64,000 nt of DNA from the NCBI GenBank assembly GCA_018894105.1, contig CM032128.1, positions 26,559,299 through 26,623,298 on the forward strand, read 5' to 3'. Shown here one piece after another: positions 47,169 through 58,958 of this stretch (position 1 is the first letter of the stretch; every line of letters begins with the position of its first letter). The position numbers and the translations under genes were made by a program. Below the pieces are notes generated by a model. It searched no databases. It was not told the DNA's origin and saw only the letters and a list, made by a program, of their open reading frames with translations. This DNA comes from Jacaranda mimosifolia (lineage: Eukaryota > Streptophyta > Magnoliopsida > Lamiales > Bignoniaceae).

Positions 47169-47743
47169 CAGTGTTCGAAAAATTAGATCGGTCACTGAAT
47201 TGAAAAACTTATCGGTTTATGTTTTACTGGTTCAACCGTTGGTCGGACTATAATTGAGCTGTAACGTCATAATTACAATATATATAATTATATTATATAT
47301 TACTTAAAAAATAATAAAATACCAAAATATAAAACATAAAGAGTTTAAATGATATTGTCTAACATGACAATCCAAATTTCATAATTCATATTATAAATAA
47401 TCACAATAATTTAAATATCTCAAGTCTGAACTTTAGAGTTGAGAGTATGTGAGTTAATTCTAAAGTCTAAGCTCTAAACCAAGGTTTTTATTGACTTTTA
47501 AATAGCTTGTGAGGCGTACCTTAGCCTTCAAACTTTGTACTTAGACAAAAAAAATTAAAAAAAAAATAATCTCATTAAAAATTATATGGAAAAAACTGGT
47601 CCCATTCACCGGTTTTACTTGCTGGTCTGAACGGTTTTAACAAAATAGAGCTTTTTTTGAATTTTTTGATTTTTTGAGAAAATCGGACTGGTTCGCCGGT
47701 CAATAGACGATCCGACCGATTCGGTCTGATTTTTTAAATAGTG
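47169..47743. mobile_element. hAT-type MITE, 575 bp, perfect 8-bp TSD
   Basis: CCCTTAAG is duplicated at 47161-47168 and 47744-47751. The tips are CAGTGTTCGAAAAATTAGAT and, from the right, CACTATTTAAAAAATCAGAC. Both lead into ATCGGTC/GACCGATTCGG motifs. No coding content. Confidence 0.9.
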
Positions 47744-47821
47744 CCCTTAAGAAGGCGACTTAGGATTCAAATTTACTTCTTTCCTGTTTTAGAGGTCAGC
47801 TAGGAAAGACTAAGGAAGCAT

Positions 47822-47848
47822 TATATATATATATATATATATATATAT
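47822..47848. repeat. (TA)n microsatellite
   Basis: About thirteen TA units. Confidence 0.9.
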
Positions 47849-48300
47849 AGGTCAAAAGCCCGTGGAAAAGAACTAATTAAAGAAAGCCCTTTGAAAGTAG
47901 CTTTTAAAACTTATTTCTGCTTGTCTAGGCACTAAATGGCCCTTATCTCTCTCTCTCTCAGAGAAGAAAGCCCTGATGGTATGGCCATTTGCCATTCTTC
48001 TTTTAATGATAGAGAAAGAAAGCCGACGATCTATGCTTGATAGCTGAGCCAAGCTAGCTCTTTTTAAGGTTTAATTTTTGACTATTAAAAAGAAGTCCCT
48101 GTTACATTGAATTACTTTCCTTCGCCCCAGAGGAATCCTATAAAGAAAGCTAGTTCTATCACTAAGATGCAAATCAACCATTCAAAATAGGATTGACTGG
48201 GTAGAGAGTAAGGATAACGAGCGCTCCACTCTCAGTGGGCGACAGGTACCATGAGCAAGTACAAGCCCAGATCGATTACAACGAGCTGACTTTAAGCTAC
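47849..48300. other. Possible mitochondrial DNA insertion (NUMT)
   Basis: A block with GAAGAAAGCCCTGATGG, GAAAGAAAGCC, CTTTCCTTCGCCCC and CTCAGTGGGCGACAGG stands out from AT-rich flanks. It has the word style of plant mitochondrial spacer DNA. No gene within it was recognised. Confidence 0.35.
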
Positions 48301-48476
48301 TTAATTTTATTCTCTACCAAAAAATAAATAAAATCTATAACTTACTTATAAGAATTTATGTATATGTTGTTAGATAAAATTCATTAGTAATTAAAATATT
48401 CATTACATAAATGAATACATATATTCATTACACAATTATATTTTCGGCAACTTAAAATTTATTATATATATATATA

Positions 48477-50536
48477 TGATGAGGGTTCAAAATGTTCGGA
48501 AGGGTATTGGGCTGAAGTCCAGCCCAGTCGATCAGGTGCGAGGTCAAATAAGGTTGTTGTCGAGGTGGCTGGGTCGAATCCTGCAACCAATAGCAAATGT
48601 CAGGCTTCCCGAGGGGCCCTCGCCTAAGGCACTCTGACGCTCAAGTCAATTTAATCGACTAGAAAATAGAGCATCATAGAGAGGGCTTTTGGATTATAAT
48701 GTGCGTACCTTGTTGAATGTTGGCAATGGGGTATTTATAGCCTTTCTAGTGTGATTGATATGTCTATGATGTCCTTGTTGCACAAAAAGGGCCTTTGTTC
48801 TTGCTTGAGGACCTTTAAGTCTTCTCCAACTTTGTTTACTATTTCAGGTGACACTTGTTAAGTCCCTATTAGTATTAATTTTAATATCATATTTAGAACT
48901 TAATAAATAATTTTTTTGTCTAAAAAATTATAATTCCCTTGCTAATTGATGAAAATTTGGAATTATAAGAATAAAAGTGGAGAAATTATAAAAAGAGAGA
49001 AATTGACACAAGTTGGTGGGAATGCTAGCAGGATGTTGACACCTCATAATCTAATCAAGGATGGGCAGAAGAGTCTTTATTTATTTGAGTCCTATTCTAA
49101 TTAGAAGACTCTTTTAATGAATTACAAATAGGCCTTTCAGACATTTAATCAAGCAAGAGATTTTGATTTTCTATTTTGGAGATTAGAAGTATCGCAAGAA
49201 TTCGGGATTTGGAAGAGGATAAAGTGGAGATCTGATTCGCCTAGGAATAGAGTTTCTTCTTCTCCCTTTGATTTTATTTTTAATTCTAGATTTGAAACGA
49301 TGTTCCGTTTTATTCATGTTTTGTTTGACAATTCAATCATGAACTAATTCGTTACTCTAGGATTATGATGGATTCTTTTGAATAAATTGAAGCATGATTT
49401 TCTTTCATGAAATTAGTAGCACTTAAAGTTATTTCTTCTATTGTGTGCTTTTTCTATTAGATTGTTTGATCAACAGTCATGTGCATCTTTAAATCCTAGA
49501 TGAGTCTTGGAAAAGAAATCTAGGGATTGATCGGCAATAGAAGACCTTAGGATTAATTGTTCAAATTGATAAATTAATTAATTTGTGAGTAGGATAGGAA
49601 TATACCTACTTGCCTTAGGGAGTTAGTTAAGTGGTACAACCTTATCCATAATTTAGTTAATTCACATAGAAATATAGTGAGTTGAATAAATTAGTGATTT
49701 GATTGTGGGTAATTTGGAAGAACCTCGTAATTCCATAAGACTTAAGACTAATAACCTGTTATTAATTTCATAGGGAGAAAATTATGTAATCAATTTATTC
49801 GATTGATAAAATCATAATTCTAGGCTTCTATATCCTGATAGAAATCTTAATCACTACACTTTTTCTTATTTTCATTAGTTTAGTTTTAATTCCTACATAA
49901 TTGATTTTGTTTGATTAAAACAAGTGTGTGATAAATTAGTAATTAGTAGCGAATAATTTAATTCATCGTGGGATCGACATTTTCTCATCACTTTATTACT
50001 TATTGCGACACGTGCACTCACATAATTATTTGCATTATTTGTTTTGCACAACTAACAGCATTGTCTCCAGCTTCCTAGGGCAAGGCAGTACACAGGAGGC
50101 GCGCGCTAGCCTGGCGCAGTAGAAAAGGTGGTACTGGTGGTGGTACACGCCATTAATGTTGAAGCATGCCGCCTGTTAGAGCATTCAATACGGCTGGGAG
50201 GCTGTCGCACCCGTTCGACCTCCCTGGTCAATATAATACTCACCCGATACTTATTTGCCTAGATTCTAGTCGGTAGAATGGCACTCTGTTGTATTCAAAT
50301 GTCCTTCTAGCTGGGTACATTACAGAACACCTTCGATTAGGGTCAGCCATACCTTGGTCGACAGAGCTGAATGCTGATACTCGCGTTGGTGGGTAAGGCC
50401 TAGTGAGGTTGGGTCCAGTTGATAACACAGACGACCAACAATGAGTTGGGCTTAATAGACGATTGGGCTGCCTCACATCATATCTTTTGTCTGGTTGAGA
50501 GTTATTGGGCTGGGCCTATTGGGCTATCCCATATCA
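48477..50536 (-). repeat. 3' LTR of Tat element, interrupted by a solo LTR
   Basis: 48477-48855 and 50058-50536 together align with the intact LTR at 60056-60893. The extra 1202 bases between them are the solo LTR at 48856-50057. Confidence 0.9.
48856..50057 (+). mobile_element. Solo LTR (probably gypsy) inserted in the Tat 3' LTR
   Basis: The block has TGTTA...TAACA ends. The flanks ACACT (48851-48855) and GCATT (50058-50062) and the uninserted partner LTR (GCGCT at about 60427) differ only by C/T and G/A transitions. They therefore fit one 5-bp target duplication decayed at a CpG. A TATA box TATAAAAA lies at about 48987, so it is read on the + strand with a short U3. The stretch CGTGGGATCGACATTTTC near its 3' part resembles the 3' part of plant gypsy LTRs, from memory of the family only. 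No internal region remains. Confidence 0.75.
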
Positions 50537-50554
50537 TGAGTCCTCCTTACTCCC
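50537..50554 (-). other. Polypurine tract of right Tat element
   Basis: GGGAGTAAGGAGGACTCA on the minus strand directly precedes the 3' LTR start TGATATGGG. Confidence 0.75.
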
Positions 50555-50756
50555 AAGTCGTGAGCGAGTTTATCGATGAGAAGGAATGAGGAGTAACTAA
50601 TCCATGAAAACTGAATACGTTTGGCGTTGACGTTTTGATTGCAAAGATCGACCAGGGTTTCAGTGCATTTAATGCGGCTATTACTTTGGGCCAGGCAAAG
50701 CGTCAGGCGATGGCTACGTAATAATTGCAGTCGTTTGGGTTGCCACGCATTGAGGC

Positions 50757-50765
50757 TTATAAATA
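50757..50765 (+). promoter_or_regulatory. TATA box of the antisense Tat gene
   Basis: TTATAAATA on the + strand, about 180 bases before the first ATG at 50943. The surrounding leader (CACTCTTACAGC, TTTTACTGCACTTA) resembles the leader of the left Tat copy. Confidence 0.55.
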
Positions 50766-50942
50766 AGGCACGGTGAAAAGTTTTATTTTCACTCTTACAG
50801 CATTCCATGAGGTCGAATCAACCATTTTACTGCACTTACAGCTAACTCCGTTCTACTTTAAACTTCCCAAATCATGGAAGTCTTCTGAAATTCTTGAGCG
50901 AGCTTTATTTTGTTACTTCTTGATTAAAATACATTGCCAAAC

Positions 50943-53465
50943 ATGTTGAATGTATTTGGGAACAGTGGCAGTCAGGGGAATGATAGTGAGGCAACTCGGT
51001 CGGACCCGGGTCCGATCAAGGAGGAGGGGTGGCTCGACTAGCAAGTCTAGTGAATCCTCTAGTGATAGCCCAACCTTAAGCAATTTCAGTGATAGCCATA
51101 TTGCTGCTGGAGGTGAGGCTGTGCCGAGTCGACCCCCTGTTTCCGTGGTCGGCTATTCACCCCCGGCCACTATAGTGAAATGACATCTAAGGTGATAGAT
51201 AGTGACCTTGAACTCATTAGGTAGTTGTACCACGTTCCCCGGGAGTTGGAGTTAATAGTCCCTGGGCTTAACGATAGGATGCATCGACCTCTCATTGGCT
51301 GCATAACAGTGTTCGAGGATGCCTTTAGATGTGGGCTTAGGTTTTTGCTTGCCCCACCAATAGTCGACCTGCTCACAGGTCTTCGAGTATGTATTTCTCA
51401 ATTGTTGCCAAATTGTTTCTCGACCCTGTACAACTTCGTCGTTCTAATGCATGTCCATAACCAGCTTCCGACCTTTGCCAATTTTAGCAACCTCTTTCAC
51501 ATTCCAATGCCACAAAAGTCGGGAAGCATTGAGGAGTCGGGTTTCTATTACATTACGGCTCGCCCTCGCCAAAAATTCCTAGTGACCCCCTCTTCTTCCT
51601 TTAGCCAAACATGGAAAAGCCATTACCTTTTCGTTTGATCTCCTGGTGGGGTGAAGTTTAATATACCAAGGGGTTGGATGAGAGATCATGTCGAGATGCT
51701 CGCAAATGAAACCCTCACTGGCCTAATACTTTTATTCGTGATTTAGTTGAGTTTGGGCAGATAGAGGCCTCGGGGTATGCGAGGAGAGGAATTTGGTGCT
51801 AGCTGGCTTATCTTCTGTCAAACTAGACCTGTCTGACGATGTTCGACTAGGTAGATGTCTTTACTGGTTTTTCAATAGTTTTGCCCAACTTTCTGGTTGG
51901 TGCTAACGCATCTTTTCGTGTTCTTTTGCATATTGTGAAGAGATAATGAGTTAAACTTGTCAGCAAGAAATTGCATGGGTACAAAGGGCACAGGAGTACC
52001 GCCATGGGGTCGCTTAACGAGAGGTTGCTCCTCAAGCTACTCTGTCATCACATGCGGCATTGCCTGCTCCCTTTGCTCAACAGTCTTGACCTTATCCTGT
52101 TGGGACTAGTAGCCCCTTAGCATGCCAAAAGAGGCCGGTGGTTGAGTAGGCCGGACCCACTCAGAAGAGAACTGCAGTCAATGAGGGGAACAGGAAACCT
52201 GGGGTATCTAATCAATCGATCAGTTTCGATCTCTTCGAGCGTTGGCCCAATAAAGAGCTGTTCCAACTGGTCAACCTCCTTTCACCCTATTTTGGGACCC
52301 AAATTATAGTCCACAAATCTTGGTCGATGATGTCCTTGGGATCGATTGCATCGACACCCCTAAAAGTGATGATGGCCTAGCTCTTTAGGCCAGACAAGAT
52401 GAAGATGATAGAGCTGTCCCAAGCGGCAGCGCTGAAAGCTTTGGCGTACCATTCCAATATGGTAAGTTTTTAGTTGAGTTTTACTCGCTCTTCCAGAATT
52501 CGTTGGTCGTTTCTGCTTTTGCTTTTACGTAAATGGGCTGAGGTCACTTTTGTTGCAGGTCAACTAGCTGGGCTATCACTTTTATCGCAGGACCAAATTG
52601 GCTCTGGATGATCGGGAGGAGCTCTAGAAGGATCATAGTGAGAGTGAGCTTGCGCAGACTCAGATTGAGTATGCTCAGCCGAGTATCGTGCAGCTGACCA
52701 AGCAGCTTGAGGAGAAGGATGCTCAGCTCGTGGCTACGGTGGCCACAAGGAGCCAAGCGGAGGAGTTGATGCAGAAGGCGAAGTTGGATATTCAGGCCAA
52801 CTATGATTTTGGTCGGTCGCACGAGCACAACATGGCAATGAATTATGCTTGGACGGAGTTCTTTAGGACGCTACCACTCATTCGATAAGAAGCTGTGTAG
52901 CAATTTATGTTGTGCTCGACATTCCAATACGCTAGTGTCATCTTCTCCATCAACGACGTGAAGAAGGCCTTTAAGAAGGCCATAAAGCAGCTAGAGTACT
53001 TGGGTTACCAAATCCGACCGAAGGACTAGGATCGACTAAACTCGATACAGACTGAGCAGCTTACGAACTATCCAGACCTTCCTCAACTCGAAAAGAATGC
53101 TCTAGCAGAGGGGCCGACCATTGCGTCTGCAGTCGGGGTTGCTGTTGATCTTCAAGTGAGACTTTTCGACGTGACCCGCAAATTTTCTTTCGCAAATGAC
53201 TTTGCATTCGATATCCAGGATGGCAAGGTCCACGCAGCTTATTTCTTCCCTCTAGCTAGGCACACATTTCTCATGTATGAAATGGGGCCTTCTTGACCTA
53301 TCCTCGCAAATTAGCCCATGCTTGCAGCAGCTCCCGAGTAGGAAGCAGAGGGCCTTAGCTATGTTGTGCTTGTGCCTTTAAGTGATGAGCTTGACCAAAT
53401 AATTGAGGATGTCATGGATGAACGCGCTGCACAAGCTCATGGTGAAGGTGCCCGGTCGAGTTGAA
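50943..53465 (+). pseudogene. Antisense accessory gene of Tat element (Transposase_28-like, coiled coil, one conserved intron)
   Basis: The gene is read against the element, between its 3' LTR and the end of pol. The ATG at 50943 opens a Ser-rich N-terminus (GSTSKSSESSSDSP, after a shift). The conserved domain spans 51225-51640 with TVFEDAFRCGLRFLL and LLTGLRVCISQLLP; it resembles the Transposase_28 / putative gypsy-type domain. A Lys-rich middle with frameshifts follows. An intron at 52462-52558 (ATG-GTAAGT ... TTGCAG-GTC) sits at the same place as in the left copy. The coiled coil QLTKQLEEKDAQLVATVATR lies at 52688-52760, and a C-terminal helical part ends near 53465. Stops such as those at 52889 show decay. 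No catalytic motif is visible; the role is unknown. Confidence 0.7.
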
Positions 53466-54057
53466 GGCTCAAGCTGCTGCATTTCATTTTGATCATTTTG
53501 GTTGTCCTACGAGGCGCTTGTTTTGATCTGTCATGTATTTTTGGAGCTTTGTAATCGAATCTACTTGAATGCAATGAATTATGTTTTCTACCCTACAATG
53601 TGTATTTGATTCTCTTTTCCTTTTTACTACTTTTATTTTCGTCGATTATCGTTCGTTAATAGATGATGAAATAAATGATTTGATCTCACATAAGAAATCA
53701 TACAACGCAATCTTTTTACGGTGGAATTGGACAAGTCCACAGTCGATTACAAAATCAACTGGTGCAAAGTAATGGAACTAATCCAAGACATTCGCATCAA
53801 GTTAACCCATTTTAAAATAGGTGTTGAAATACTATTTCTCGTCGACTGCTTGGTCGACTTTAGTTGTGTTCTTTGTGATCGAATAAACATACTTGGTGAT
53901 CGAATTTGTTAAATTAACTTCAACTTTACGCCCAACATTGCTGTTAGAATATATGTACTATTTGTGCAATCTTATGTTTGACTACGAGGTCGAGTTCTAG
54001 TTAAGTTTGTCCATCAATTTGGGCTTGAAGAGATAATTTGCTGCTGCAAATAATTTG
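53466..54057. other. Tat 3' region between antisense gene and tandem repeats
   Basis: Non-coding. It contains many GGTCGAC-like words and probably holds the polyadenylation region of the antisense gene (AATGAATTATG at about 53570). Confidence 0.4.
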
Positions 54058-54492
54058 AGGTCGACTGCGGAGTCGACTTTAAATGACCATATCATTTAAT
54101 GACTTGGGCTAAGATGCCTTAGTTTGTGGTTTAAACCCGGCATCAGGTCGATTGCAGGGTCGACTTTAAATGATTAACTCATTTATTGACTTGGGCTAAA
54201 AAGCCTTGGTTGGCGGTTTGAAACCGATATCAGGTCAACTTCAGGGTCGACTTTAAATGGTCATCTCGTTTATTGACTTGGGCTAAAAAACCTTAGTTTG
54301 CGATTTCAAACCGACATCAGGTCGACTTCAGAGTCAATTTTAAACGGTCATCTTGTTTATTGACTTGGGCTAAAAAACCTTAGTTTGCGGTTTAGAATCG
54401 GCATCAGGTCGACTTTAGAGTCAACTTTAAATGATCATCTTGTTTATTGAATTAGGCTAAAAAGCCTTGGTTGCTGGTGCGAATGGGTAGCT
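54058..54492. repeat. Five 87-bp tandem repeats in the Tat 3' region
   Basis: AGGTCGACTTCAGAGTCGAC-type starts fall at 54058, 54145, 54232, 54319 and 54406, exactly 87 bases apart. Each unit continues with TTTAAATGRTCATCT, TTATTGACTTGGGCTAAAAA and CCTTAGTTTGCGG. Stops occur in the frames checked, so it is non-coding. Copies differ by a few bases each. Confidence 0.95.
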
Positions 54493-54561
54493 GTAGAAAT
54501 TAAATAGTTTTTATGATTTGGAACGATACTTTAATATAGTTGGGTATTGACTTCAATCTCT

Positions 54562-55755
54562 TTACATATAGAACTTTTTCAAGTTCATCACATTCCATGG
54601 TCGAGGGAGCTTGTTACCAATCATATCTGCAAGACGGTAAGCATTGTGCTTTGCTAGTTTGACCACCGAGTAAGGGCCTTCCCATTTCGGATTGAGTTTC
54701 CCCACATTCCTCGACACTTCGACTTTCTTAAGGACGAGGTCCCCTACTTTGAAACTTCTTGGCCGAACTCCCTTGTTGTAATGCTCGGCCATTTTTGACC
54801 TGTATCTTTGTATTATTATGTACGCTTGCTGACGTAGCATTGATCGTTTCCTGGTCAAATTCTCTCTTTCAGTTATTTTGGATCAAGTTATAGTGGATTA
54901 CTCGAGCAACATGTTATATTAGTTCAGTTGGAACAATTGCTTCTGACCTTTAGACTAGACTAAGGGATTGTGACCTGTGGCAATCCTTGGGGTGGTCCTA
55001 TACGCCCAAAGCACCCCAGGGTGGTCGTCAGCCTAACTTACCTGCAACCTCGAGTCGAGCTTTGAGATGGTCAAGAACAATTCTATTGGTTACTTTTGTT
55101 TGTCCATTGGCCTGGGGGTTCCTGATGGAAGTGAAGTGTTGTCGAATCCCTAAGCTCTCACACCAGTTCCTTATGCTCCTGCTCTGGAACTGCATCACGT
55201 TATCTGATACTAATACTTTGTGTAAATCGAAAGGACATATAATATTTTTCTAGATAAAACTCTTAATGGCCGTTTCGGTTATCTTCGGGACTATCTCGGC
55301 TTCGACTGACTTTGTGAAGTATTTGATCTCAATAATTATGAATTTTCTTTAACCTGTGGTTTTTGAGAAAGAATCAATGATTTGTATCCCCCCTATTGGT
55401 CGAATGACCATGTGATCTGAACAGGTACTAGTGTTGCCACTGGTCGGTGAGGTATGTTTGAGTAGACTTGGCAAGATGGGCATTTCCTGGCAAAGTCGAC
55501 GGCATCCTTCAGCAAGGTTGGCCAGAAATATCCATATTTGATAACTTTGTAGGCTAAAGATCATCCTTTGGAATGATTGCCACAAATCCCTGAATGGACT
55601 TCTTGCAGGACCTTACAAGCTTGCTCCGGCATCAAACACCTTAATGGGGGTCTAGAAATCGATCTCCTATAAAGTTGACTGTGTTTGTCAAGGGCGAACT
55701 TGGTCACCTGGCCTCTTAGTCTGCGTGCATGGCCTTTACCCTCAGGAACTCTCAT
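54562..55755 (-). pseudogene. Integrase region of Tat polyprotein
   Basis: From the 5' side there is an HHCC zinc domain (LQEVHSGICGNHSKG at about 55565-55610, then RKCPSCQ at about 55480). The DDE core follows, broken by shifts and stops. The C-terminal DNA-binding module is in one frame (54562-54858): NKGVRPRSFKVGDLVLKK, then GKLNPKWEGPYSVVKLAKHN. Integrase would join the cDNA to host DNA. The core is too damaged to identify all three acidic residues. Confidence 0.8.
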
Positions 55756-55980
55756 TTTCCCTAAATATGCTTTTATTTCGTCTTACCATGAAAGAGATGC
55801 TCATCCGATCTACCCCACCAAATTCTAGTCGAGAACGCCTATGGTGGGTTTGTTGGTGACCAAAAATGTAATGGTTCTATCTTTGGCCCCCTTCATCGAG
55901 CTAGCAAATATTGACAGTACGTCGGCTCGTTCGTTCTCTGATCGAGGAACTTGGCTGGGGCTGAATTTTCTGAACCGCTG

Positions 55981-56268
55981 CTATAACCTTTTGACCTCAG
56001 CTAAATACTTGCTTATTGTAGTCCCCTTAGCCTCAAAGTTTCCTTTGACCTGTTTTGCGACTAGCTGAGAATCAATAATGGATGCTAGTTGCTCGAATCC
56101 CCTGTCCACCACTATCTTCATGCTAGTAAGGAGGGCCTCATTATCTACCTCATTGTTTGTAACAGAGTAGTCGAATTTAATTGCGAAGTCGTATTTCTCG
56201 GCTTGTGGAAAGCGTATAGAGATGCCAATTCTACCTCCCAAGGAAGTCGCTAAACTATCTACATGCAA
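55981..56268 (-). pseudogene. Archaeal-type RNase H (aRNH, RVT_3-like) of Tat element
   Basis: MHVDSLATSLGGRIGISIRF carries the first Asp. NEALLTSMKI carries the Glu, and IIDSQLVAKQVKG the second Asp, in the usual spacing. A YLAEVKRL end follows. This second RNase H between the RT-linked RNase H and integrase defines the Tat group. Confidence 0.85.
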
Positions 56269-56364
56269 AGTCTACATTAGGGAATCCTGGTTGAGTTGGT
56301 CGGGGAGGTCAAGTCTTTCGGCGATAAAGTTTGCCAACACTTCGGCCGTTATGGTAGTTTGGGG

Positions 56365-56673
56365 CTAAAAAGTGATGTCAAACTCCCCTAACTCGATGGC
56401 CCACTTCGTCAATCTTCCCGACATGTCGAGTATCAGCAACACTTGCTTCAACAGTTGATTTGTTAGGACGACAATAGAGTGAGATTGGAAGTAAGGCCTT
56501 AATTTCTTAGCTGAGGTGATCAAAGCAAGAGAAAATTTTTTGATCTCTAAATAGTTGTGCTCCGGGCCCTGCAATGCTTTACTACTGTAGTAGATAGGTC
56601 GATGGGTAACATTTGCAGTCGAGACCAGAACTAAACTAATTACTGCCGATGAGACCGCCAAATAAATGTACAA
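56365..56673 (-). pseudogene. RT-associated RNase H of Tat element
   Basis: IYYSSKALQGPEHNYLEIKK is the hallmark of the gypsy RNase H, followed by KLRPYFQSHSIVVLTNQ. The first catalytic segment at its N-terminus is partly degraded. Confidence 0.8.
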
Positions 56674-56875
56674 AACTTCTCCACTCAGGTTTAGCTAACA
56701 TCAGGGGTGTTGAAAGATATTGCATCAATTTGACCAGGGCCTGGTCGCATTATGTCCATTAGAAACCCACTTTCCTAGCATTTCTAAGGATTTTGACGAA
56801 TGGTATGCTTTTGTCGACTAGTCGAGCAATGAATCACCCTAGAGCTATGATTCTACCAACCACACGCTAGACGTT

Positions 56876-57835
56876 CTAGACTGTTCGATGAGGAGTGATG
56901 TCCAAAATAGCTTGGATTTTTTGTGTGTTTGCCTCGATGCCTCTTTGGCTGACCATATAGCCTAAAAACTTGTCTCTTCTTACCCCGAACGTGCACTTGT
57001 TAGGGTTAAACTTCATACCAAATACTCGTAGTATTGATAATGTATGGTTGAGATTAGTTAAGTAATTTTTTTCATTTTCTGTTTTGACGATAATGTAGTC
57101 GACATAGACCTCCATGGACTTACTGATCTTATTTTTGAATACAAAGTTTATGAGTCTTTCGTAGGTTGCACCTGCATTTTTTGAGTTTGAAAGGCATGAC
57201 TAGAAAATAATACATCCCGTTAGGGATGACAAAAGAGGTCTTATCTCTGTCCTCAGGTGCCATGAAAATTTGGTAATAGCTTTGAAATGCATCCCCCATA
57301 CTCAAAAGATTGCAACCAGTAGTAGAATCTACTAAAAAATCTATATGAGGCACGGGTAAGGATCTTTAGGGCAAGCTTTATTCAGATCAGTGAAATCGTT
57401 ACATATTCGCTACTTCCCCTCATTTTTAGGGACAATGACTACATTACAAAGCCAACTTGGATATTAAATTTCTATAATGTATCCTGCCTCTAAAAGTTTA
57501 TTGACCTCCTTTTTGATGATTTGGCATCTTTCAGCGTTAAAGGTTTTCACCCTCTGCTTGATTAATTTGAATAAGGGATCCATGTTGAGGTGGTGGACGA
57601 TGATACTGGGGTTGATTCCTTGTAGGTTGGAAGCCTTCCAAGCAAAAACGTCAACATTCATTTTGAGGAAATCGACCATGAGGCACTCCATGTTGTTGCC
57701 TAGATCAGACCCAATTCTGGTGGTTTTGTCAGGGTTTCTTGGCTCCAACTCGATGGTCTTGAACTCTTCAAGAAGCTCGACTATGGTGTCCTCTAGCTTT
57801 CGCTTCTTGTTTTGTTGTACCTCATCGGGTTCCAT
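56876..57835 (-). pseudogene. Reverse transcriptase of Tat polyprotein
   Basis: The N-terminal linker reads DVFAWKASNLQGINPSIIVH (57464-57835). The fingers and palm are in a second piece (57129-57353: GDAFQSYYQIFMAPEDRDKT, with the first catalytic Asp). A third piece (56876-57115) has YVDYIIVK where the active site is normally YVDDIIVK, so the second catalytic Asp is lost. NPNKCTFGVRRDKFLGYMVS follows. Frameshifts separate the pieces. Confidence 0.85.
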
Positions 57836-58032
57836 TACGGAGACGTCGCCCGAGCATTTCAGTCTTAGTCGAGCCTTCTAGTTATTTCAGTCTAGGCATT
57901 TTCTGTCGAGAACTTGACCTTTATATGATAGGTTGAAACAATAGCTCAAAAGTCGTTCAGAGTTGGTTGCCCCATGATAGCATTGTAAACAAATGGTGCA
58001 TCACAAACCAGGTAGTTGACCATGAGTGTTCT

Positions 58033-58242
58033 TCACCAAGAGGCCTCTCCGAGTGATGTGGACAAGCGTGCAGACCTACGAGGAGACCCCCTAAATCCGA
58101 TTAGTGAGGTGCACATGGGCTCAAATTTCAACTTCCTCATGTTTATTCTTTTTAAGGTCGACAAGAAAATAATGTTTGTAGAGCTGTCGTTGTCGACCAA
58201 CACCTTACTGACTTCAAAATTTGCTATTTCAACAGATACCAC
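58033..58242 (-). pseudogene. Aspartic protease of Tat polyprotein
   Basis: KVLVDNDSSTNIIFLSTLKR corresponds to the family's VDxGSSxxIL active-site loop; the Asp is kept and the Gly is changed. FEPMCTSLIGFRG follows as expected for the flap region. Confidence 0.75.
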
Positions 58243-58958
58243 TAAAGGGTAATCCAGCTTATTATTGGCCCCCTAATTCTCGATGTGAGAGAGGTTGGTG
58301 TTGGTGAAAGATATTGGTTTCGCACTCGTTAAGAGCTGGAAGACTATTTCGATTGGGTTAGATTTGGTCGATTCCAGCTTCCTTTGGTTTTGCCTTCTTG
58401 CTGATTTGGAGTCCCCTTTAGTCAGGCCTCCAGCAATGGTGTTAATTACTCCCTTGATTGGGCGAAATCATGGGCAGGTTTTTTTCCTTTATCTTTATTT
58501 CTCGAGCTAACTGACCTTTCTCTATAGGGAGTCTAGTTAGTTGGGCCTGTATCCTGCCTTATTTTCTCATCGAAAAATTTATTCAAGTGCCCTTGTCAAA
58601 TGAGCCTTTAGATCTCGTCATGGAGATTGAAATAGTCCTATATATTGTGGCATTTCTACCTATATAAGTGACAATACTTTTTAGATCTCTTCATAGCTTC
58701 TATCTCGATCAACTTCCTAGGCTTTTTAAGGGGGTTGTCGTGCTAAATGGAAAATAGGACCTCCTTTCTTGCAGTATTGAGAGTAGTGTAGTTGTGAAAA
58801 TGCTTGATTGGAGATCAATGACCATCTTTATGCTGTTTGTCATCTTTCTCTTTTCCATTCTTCTTGTCGGTATTGGGTTTTCCATATTTCAATTTGTTCA
58901 TGTTCTCTAGCGTCATGTACCTCTCTGAGAGGTTAAGCAACTCCTCCATTGTCCTAGG

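Noticed and set aside
54058..54492. Regularly spaced repeats considered as a CRISPR-like array
   Set aside because: The units are head to tail without unique spacers, and the DNA is clearly plant nuclear.
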